A stretch of 12,026 bases of DNA from Nitrospirota bacterium (GTDB taxonomy: Bacteria; Nitrospirota; Thermodesulfovibrionia; UBA6902), in assembly GCA_015491705.1 (NCBI GenBank), contig WFVK01000318.1, positions 1 to 12,026 on the forward strand, read 5' to 3'. Positions 8,042 to 12,026 of this stretch are shown here, piece by piece. Numbering within the stretch: the stretch's first letter is position 1; each line of letters starts with the position of its first letter. The translations under genes were made by a program, and so were the position numbers. The notes under the pieces were generated by a model that saw only the letters and a list, made by a program, of their open reading frames with translations, was not told where the DNA came from and searched no databases.

Positions 8042-8998
8042 ATGCGGCTTTCAGGAGTTGGCGAGTTCGGTCTTATAAAAAAACTGAGAGACATGTGTGC
8101 CGGCGATTCTCCCGGCCTCATTGCGGGTATCGGCGATGACGCGGCAGCATTAAAGACAGGGAACAAAAAAATCCTGATTACATCAGACATGATGATCGAA
8201 GGGGTGCATTTTGATCTCTCGTTTACAACATTTTATCAACTGGGATATAAATTCCTGGCGGTCAGTATAAGCGATATATTCGCAATGGGCGGGAGGCCGG
8301 GATATTTCTTCGCGAGCCTCGGGATACCGCGGTCCTTTAAAGCATCTGATATTGAAGAGCTTTACACAGGCATAAATGAGATCGCGGCGGAATCGGGAGT
8401 AACAGTTGCAGGTGGAGACACCTGCGCGTCAGGGGCGGGGTTTGTCCTGAGCGGGACGTTGACCGGAGAGGCGAAAAAGGTCATAAGGCGTTCGGGCGCA
8501 AGAAAGGGAGACGGTATTTTCGTTACGGACACCCTGGGGGACTCGGCCATGGGCCTGCGCCTTTTGAGAAAGCGGTGCAGGAGGCTCCGCAGTTTTTCAT
8601 CCTCCTCCCCGCGCCTCAGGCTCATGAAGAAACACCTGATGCCCCGGCCGCGGCCTGCGGGGAATTTACCCGCAATAACATCAATGATAGATATAAGCGA
8701 CGGCCTGCTTGCGGACCTGAGCCACATATGCGATGAAAGCAGGGTCGGCGCCGTAATCTACAGGGACAAAATCCCCGTATCAGCGGAGCTTGCCGCCACG
8801 GCGAAGGACTTAAACATAGACCCTGTTGAACTTGCGCTGAAAGGCGGGGAGGATTACGCCCTGTTGTTCACGGCCCCGCCGGATATAAAGACCGGGGCCT
8901 TCAGAATAGGCGAGATAACCGGGAAGAGACGTTTTATTATTGATGAAAAAGGCAGAAAAGCCGTATTTAAAGCAGAAGGGTATGAACATTTCCGGTAA
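8042..8998 (+). CDS. thiL: Thiamine-monophosphate kinase
   Basis: Phosphorylates thiamine monophosphate to thiamine diphosphate, the last step of cofactor synthesis. The 318-residue product shows the ThiL order: 'GVGEFGLIKKL' (5-15), the metal/ATP motif 'GIGDDAAAL' (29-37), 'SDMMIEGVHFDLSF' (48-61), 'FLAVSISDIFAMGG' (71-84), 'GGDTC' (124-128), 'MIDISDGLLADLSHI' (215-229) and 'ALKGGEDYALLF' (265-276). I chose the ATG at 8042, which fits the family start and has 'AAGG' about 13 bases upstream; an in-frame ATG at 8015 would add 9 residues but lies beside the hairpin with no ribosome-binding site. The Arg/Ser-rich stretch at 177-195 looks like a variable loop. I see no TPP riboswitch upstream. 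Confidence 0.95.
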   Translation: MRLSGVGEFGLIKKLRDMCAGDSPGLIAGIGDDAAALKTGNKKILITSDMMIEGVHFDLSFTTFYQLGYKFLAVSISDIFAMGGRPGYFFASLGIPRSFKASDIEELYTGINEIAAESGVTVAGGDTCASGAGFVLSGTLTGEAKKVIRRSGARKGDGIFVTDTLGDSAMGLRLLRKRCRRLRSFSSSSPRLRLMKKHLMPRPRPAGNLPAITSMIDISDGLLADLSHICDESRVGAVIYRDKIPVSAELAATAKDLNIDPVELALKGGEDYALLFTAPPDIKTGAFRIGEITGKRRFIIDEKGRKAVFKAEGYEHFR

Positions 8999-9021
8999 GT
9001 ACGCACCGGGGATTTTTCAGG

Positions 9022-9468
9022 ATGGCCTATTTCAGGGATAAATTCAGGAGCATATTCCAGGTGCAGGACACACCGCACCGGATTGCCCTGGCATTTGCAA
9101 TCGGCGTATTCTGGGGATTTTCGCCCCTGCTGGGCCTGCATACCATAGGCGCCTTTATAACGGCGTGGCTGCTGGGGCTGAACAAGATCGTTACAATCGT
9201 GGGGGTATGGACGGGCAATCCCTGGACCCTCGTGCCGGTATATACTTTCTGCGTGTGGCTTGGCGCCCGGATAGTCGGGATAAAACAGATTATCCCTGAA
9301 ATAAACTGGAACGACCTGTCGGTGACGCATATGATAAGTGAACTGGGATACCTGCTCAAGCCCTTTTTTATAGGCTCCCTGACCGTATCCATAGTCTTCG
9401 GCCTGGCAAGTTACTTTATCATTCATTTTCTGGCAACCAGATACAGGAAAACGCAAGATGCCGCATAA
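9022..9468 (+). CDS. DUF2062 family membrane protein
   Basis: Small membrane protein of unknown function. The 148-residue product has the DUF2062 hallmarks: 'PHRIALAFAIGVFWGFSPLL' (18-37), 'GLHT' (38-41), and 'GNPWTLVPVYTFCVWLGARI' (65-84). Three hydrophobic segments are visible at about 22-50, 56-86 and 112-137. It starts 23 bases after the thiL stop, with 'GGGGA' about 9 bases upstream. Its end overlaps the next gene by 11 bases, so it probably belongs to the thiL unit. Family members are often proposed to act in envelope or glycosylation contexts, but nothing here shows that. Confidence 0.85.
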   Translation: MAYFRDKFRSIFQVQDTPHRIALAFAIGVFWGFSPLLGLHTIGAFITAWLLGLNKIVTIVGVWTGNPWTLVPVYTFCVWLGARIVGIKQIIPEINWNDLSVTHMISELGYLLKPFFIGSLTVSIVFGLASYFIIHFLATRYRKTQDAA

Positions 9469-10294
9469 ACTGACCCGTCTGCACGTAGTGCTTTTTATTT
9501 CAACGTTTATAACAACACTGATTGCAGGCGCTGTCATGAACAATGTCGTGCCGTGGGAAGAGCCCGGGAAAATCTACCTCGGCCTGCCGTTTTCCCTGAC
9601 CCTGCTTCTTATTCTCATGACACACGAACTGTCGCATTACTTCATGTCGCGCAGGCACAACGTATACGCAACCCTCCCGTACTTTATCCCCGCCCCCTCA
9701 ATAATCGGGACATTCGGCGCCGTCATAAAGATGAAGCCGCCGATACCGGACAGGCGTTCGCTCATGGATATCGGCGCATCCGGACCCATCGGCGGTTTTA
9801 TCATAGCTATCATAGCGGTCATTGTCGGCCTCGGCATGTCGGAGGTAAAACCCGCTGTGGAATTACACGGAGGCATTTCCTTCGGCAGCTCGATCCTGTT
9901 CACCGTTCTGTCCAACATGATACTGGACATCGATCCCCGGAAATACGGCGTGCTCCTGCATCCCGTGGCATTCGCCGGCTGGATAGGCCTCCTCGTAACA
10001 TCGCTGAACCTTCTGCCCATAGGACAGCTTGACGGCGGCCACATAATCTATGCCATGTTCGGGGAGAAACACGAATTGATCTCAAAGTGCACAATCCCCG
10101 TGCTGATCGTCCTTGGGGTTGTATTCTGGCCGGGCTGGTTATTCTGGGCGGTCCTCATGTTTTTTCTCGGATACAGGCATCCCCCGGTTGTTTACCCCTA
10201 CATAAGGCTGGACAGGAAAAGAAAGATAATGGGCTGGGCCTGTTTCGTCATCTTCATCCTGACCTTCACGCCGGTGCCCGTTACAATGATGTAG
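9458..10294 (+). CDS. Site-2-type intramembrane metalloprotease (M50 family)
   Basis: Predicted zinc protease that cuts substrates within the membrane. The 278-residue polytopic product has the zinc-binding 'HELSH' at 56-60 (HExxH) inside a membrane helix. The second signature 'NLLPIGQLDGGHI' (184-196) contributes the third zinc ligand, Asp192. Hydrophobic segments lie near 8-30, 42-60, 105-127, 140-155, 168-187, 212-238 and 257-275. No PDZ domain is seen, so it is not RseP-like; it resembles the compact EGY/YdgP-like group seen in many bacteria. The start overlaps DUF2062 by 11 bases, which points to coupled translation. Substrate is unknown. Confidence 0.9.
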   Translation: MPHKLTRLHVVLFISTFITTLIAGAVMNNVVPWEEPGKIYLGLPFSLTLLLILMTHELSHYFMSRRHNVYATLPYFIPAPSIIGTFGAVIKMKPPIPDRRSLMDIGASGPIGGFIIAIIAVIVGLGMSEVKPAVELHGGISFGSSILFTVLSNMILDIDPRKYGVLLHPVAFAGWIGLLVTSLNLLPIGQLDGGHIIYAMFGEKHELISKCTIPVLIVLGVVFWPGWLFWAVLMFFLGYRHPPVVYPYIRLDRKRKIMGWACFVIFILTFTPVPVTMM

Positions 10295-10296
10295 CG

Positions 10297-10364
10297 GCAC
10301 GGCAGGTTTCACCGGGCCCGGGAAAAGATTCCCCTTATCAGGCTGTTATTGTCAGGGGCCGTGC
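10297..10364. repeat. Long-range inverted repeat after the M50 protease
   Basis: GCACGGC (10297-10303) pairs with GCCGTGC (10358-10364). The loop holds the palindrome CCGGGCCCGG (10312-10321) and CCCCT/AGGGG arms. No T tract follows, so it is not a standard terminator; it may be a structured 3' end of the thiL unit. Confidence 0.35.
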
Positions 10365-10462
10365 ATTTAAGAAGCAAACCTATCCTGTTTTGCAAACCAT
10401 AAACTACCGCAACCTGAAAACGTCACCACTGCTCTGCATTCAACTGGGCGCTGTCGGGCTTC

Positions 10463-10508
10463 TTATAATTCGAACATTTCTTGAAGAGTAGACGCTACTT
10501 TTTCATAT
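10463..10508 (-). pseudogene. Out-of-frame C-terminal end of mazF
   Basis: The minus-strand +1 frame reads 'YEKVASTLQEMFEL' then TAA at 10463-10465. This is the expected last helix of the toxin, now separated from the main frame by one base. Confidence 0.65.
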
Positions 10509-10784
10509 GTGCTCTTCTTCAATCGCCCTGTTTTTTATTAATCGTACCTTATCTACTGTTCTGATTTGATCAAGTGCAATCTGCTTCTTTTTCCCCTGAA
10601 ACTCAATTGGCACTCTCGTAGGATATTTCTTGATAGATGATGTCATCGGAGCTATTATTACGGTGTTGATGTTATGGCTCATTTCATCCGGAGATCTTAC
10701 AACACATGGTCTTGTCTTTTTAATTTCACTTCCATAAGCAGGGTCCAATGAAACAATACATATATCAAACCTGTTAACTACCAC
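10503..10784 (-). CDS. mazF: MazF/PemK-type mRNA interferase toxin, apparently frameshifted at its end
   Basis: MazF toxins cut RNA at short sequences and are held in check by MazE. The readable frame gives 93 residues with the family pattern 'VNRFDICIVSLDPAYGSEIK', 'KTRPCVV' and 'LDQIRTVDKVRLIKNRAI'. It has two possible GTG starts; the one at 10782-10784 has better spacing from 'AAGGA' (about 9 bases) and gives a standard MVVNRFD start. It overlaps mazE by 7 bases. The frame stops early at 10503-10505. In the +1 frame the DNA continues 'YEKVASTLQEMFEL' to a stop at 10463-10465, a good match to the usual MazF C-terminal helix. Removing one base near 10508 would restore about 106 residues. It is therefore a recent pseudogene, a frameshift product or a sequencing error. 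Confidence 0.85.
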   Translation of the reverse strand: MVVNRFDICIVSLDPAYGSEIKKTRPCVVRSPDEMSHNINTVIIAPMTSSIKKYPTRVPIEFQGKKKQIALDQIRTVDKVRLIKNRAIEEEHI

Positions 10785-11038
10785 TCCCACTCATCCTTGT
10801 CAAATTCATTTGCCATGTCATCGCTCACTACTAATACATCATCTTTACTTTCATGCATTTTCTTAAAAGTCGAATCCCATCCCTTTCTTGCTGCATGTGG
10901 TGATTTTATAATTAAACAGTCCTCTTTTGTCTCGAGTTCAACCTCATCGTTAATATGATATTGCTCCAGAATTACCTTTGGAATGCGTATCCCCCTCGAA
11001 TTCCCAATCCTTACGACTTTTGTTTTGACAGTAGACAT
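10778..11038 (-). CDS. mazE: MazE/AbrB-type antitoxin
   Basis: DNA-binding antitoxin that neutralises MazF and usually represses its own operon. The 86-residue product has an N-terminal swapped-hairpin AbrB fold: 'KVVRIGNSRGIRIPKVILEQ' (7-26), then 'DEVELETKEDCLIIKS' (31-46). An acidic tail ending 'EFDKDEWEW' would bind the toxin. The ATG has 'GCAGGAGG' 6 bases upstream. Codon and base composition are AT-richer than the core genes upstream. Its stop overlaps the mazF start. Confidence 0.92.
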   Translation of the reverse strand: MSTVKTKVVRIGNSRGIRIPKVILEQYHINDEVELETKEDCLIIKSPHAARKGWDSTFKKMHESKDDVLVVSDDMANEFDKDEWEW

Positions 11039-11058
11039 TTCAAGCCTCCTGCAATATG

Positions 11059-11078
11059 ATTACATTGTAATTACATTA
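11059..11078. promoter_or_regulatory. Candidate MazE/MazEF operator
   Basis: Three alternating half-sites TTACA/TGTAA/TTACA form two overlapping palindromes, TTACATTGTAA (11060-11070) and TGTAATTACA (11066-11075). The octamer ATTACATT recurs 11 bases apart, one helical turn. A minus-strand TACAAT that could be a -10 box lies inside. The site ends 21 bases before the mazE ATG, where an autorepressor would bind. Confidence 0.5.
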
Positions 11079-11122
11079 TTAATATAGCGTATAGACTCTC
11101 AAATGTCACCTTTTTCCCTGCC

Positions 11123-11159
11123 CTAACGTCCATCTCTATTGATTATTTGCTCTAACGTC
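11123..11159. repeat. Direct repeat CTAACGTC, two copies
   Basis: CTAACGTC occurs at 11123-11130 and 11152-11159, 29 bases apart. On the minus strand both give a GTTAG-type core (CGTTAGGGC and CGTTAGAGC), like integron recombination cores. Confidence 0.4.
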
Positions 11160-11282
11160 TAGGTGAGTGAATGCGCAACCTGTAAAACATCCAAGTGCTA
11201 TAAAGACGATTTGCACATCTCAAAATATCAAAGGTCAATTTGATACCTGCGGTTGCGCATTCACTCCACTCAGTGGTTATAT
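11150..11282 (-). repeat. attC-like imperfect palindrome
   Basis: A perfect 16-bp inverted repeat, GAGTGAATGCGCAACC (11165-11180) and its complement (11251-11266), is flanked outward by further partial pairing ending in AAC/GTT-type cores. On the minus strand these are ATATAAC at the 5' end and GTTAGAG at the 3' end. The fold has one bulged G, a small internal loop and a 70-base terminal loop. It starts 18 bases after the stop of the minus-strand gene upstream. This is the layout of an integron attC site. The cores deviate from RYYYAAC/GTTRRRY by one base each, and no integrase is in view. Confidence 0.4.
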
Positions 11283-11300
11283 GGTTTTATTTTTCATCTC

Positions 11301-11972
11301 TTAATCCATCTGTGGGTATGTCTGTTCTATATCCCAAAGAAGCCTGATAACGTCGCCTGGTGATATTAATCCCTGTTTGTTTTTGTCTTTAAATAATGGC
11401 GTTCCCTGAAGCACCGGAGTTATTTTAAACTTCCCCCATTTTGCAGAGCGCCGAGGTTCTCCATGAAGAAAATTAAATAATCCCCCATGAGCAGCAGCGT
11501 TTCTACAATGCCTTAAAAATTCCCATATTTCACTTTTGTGATACCGCTTGTCTTTACATAACTCATGAGCAAGAATTAGGACATTTGATGCTGACTGCAT
11601 TACAAAAGATGAAAGATAGGTAAAGTTAGATGCTATTTCCTGTGCTATCTCATCTATATCAACAGTAATATAATCGTCGTCTTGCTCTGTCCTAAGTTCT
11701 AATGGCCCCATTAATTTATTTAACTGACGTTTGACATCATCGACTTCATGCTCATGACCCTCTATGGCGACTTTCCCAATAACTTGAGATATTAGAGCAT
11801 TAACATCTTGTGCCCCAGCAATACCTCTAACTGCAAGTTCTTTAAACCCAATTAATTGCACAATGAAATGCATTACTAATGGATAGAAAGGTTTACTGCG
11901 ATCAAAATGATTGTTTTTGGGGCTATAAGCACTTTTCATTTTATTACTGGACGGTGCTAAGTTCTCGATCAA
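11301..11972 (-). CDS. Uncharacterised protein with a HEPN-like Rx4H motif
   Basis: I do not recognise a named family. The 223-residue product is mainly helical, soluble and without signal or membrane segments. 'FLRHCRNAAAHGGLFNF' holds RNAAAH (R157 to H162), the Rx4H pattern of HEPN ribonuclease-type domains found in toxins and defence proteins. A preceding helix at about 105-140 could be the first HEPN helix pair. The TTG at 11972 is the first in-frame start after a stop; an ATG at 11939 would give 212 residues. Neither has a clear ribosome-binding site. The gene is AT-rich, stands alone, and is followed by the attC-like palindrome, suggesting cassette or accessory origin. No nucleotidyltransferase partner is visible, but the window ends 54 bases upstream. 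Confidence 0.7.
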   Translation of the reverse strand: MIENLAPSSNKMKSAYSPKNNHFDRSKPFYPLVMHFIVQLIGFKELAVRGIAGAQDVNALISQVIGKVAIEGHEHEVDDVKRQLNKLMGPLELRTEQDDDYITVDIDEIAQEIASNFTYLSSFVMQSASNVLILAHELCKDKRYHKSEIWEFLRHCRNAAAHGGLFNFLHGEPRRSAKWGKFKITPVLQGTPLFKDKNKQGLISPGDVIRLLWDIEQTYPQMD

Positions 11973-12026
11973 ATAATGGTCTAATCATCCTTGACTGAGA
12001 GCCTTAAATCAGACAGTTCAGAACCC

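Noticed and set aside
10087..10491. Plus-strand reading frame of 134 codons across the end of the M50 gene.
   Set aside because: Shadow of the protease in another frame; low-complexity and no known domain.
1..12026. CRISPR array, tRNA or rRNA genes, insertion sequences.
   Set aside because: No regularly spaced repeats, cloverleaf-like sequence or transposase was seen on either strand.

Overview
The window reads as chromosomal DNA from a Gram-negative-type bacterium with a mid-to-high GC core. The gene content (recA–pilT/U–recX, thpR–pgpA, galU–lon, thiL, DUF2062, a site-2-type protease) and the protein styles suggest a Nitrospirota or deltaproteobacteria-like lineage. That placement is an impression from sequence style and was not computed.

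Bases 1-4500, minus strand: two transcription units. A promoter at about 4474-4502 drives osmC, then pgpA (phosphatidylglycerophosphatase A), then thpR (RNA 2',3'-cyclic phosphodiesterase). This unit ends at an intrinsic terminator at 2829-2857. Just past that terminator a perfect TATAAT box starts the recA unit: recA, a PilT/PilU-family pilus retraction ATPase whose ribosome-binding site contains the recA stop codon, and recX, which overlaps the end of the ATPase gene. RecA makes the recombination filament, RecX restrains it, and the ATPase between them hints at a link to pilus-driven DNA uptake.

Bases 4500-10294, plus strand: a promoter diverging from that of osmC drives galU (UDP-glucose pyrophosphorylase) and lon (ATP-dependent protease), joined by an ATGA overlap. 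A strong structured hairpin separates lon from a second unit: thiL (thiamine-monophosphate kinase), a DUF2062 membrane protein and an intramembrane M50 metalloprotease. These last three genes are closely spaced or overlapping.

Bases 10295-12026, minus strand: a visibly AT-richer accessory segment. It holds a mazE/mazF toxin-antitoxin pair, with a repeat-rich operator candidate before mazE and an apparent one-base frameshift near the 3' end of mazF. It also holds an orphan 223-residue protein with an RNAAAH (HEPN-type Rx4H) motif. Just after that gene's stop, on the same strand, lies a 133-bp imperfect palindrome with the layout of an integron attC site. The segment may therefore be a small cassette-like cargo region.

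The main oddities are: pgpA has no ATG, GTG or TTG upstream of its essential N-terminal motif; mazF is frameshifted; the attC-like element follows the HEPN-like gene; and two mutually exclusive hairpins lie between lon and thiL.
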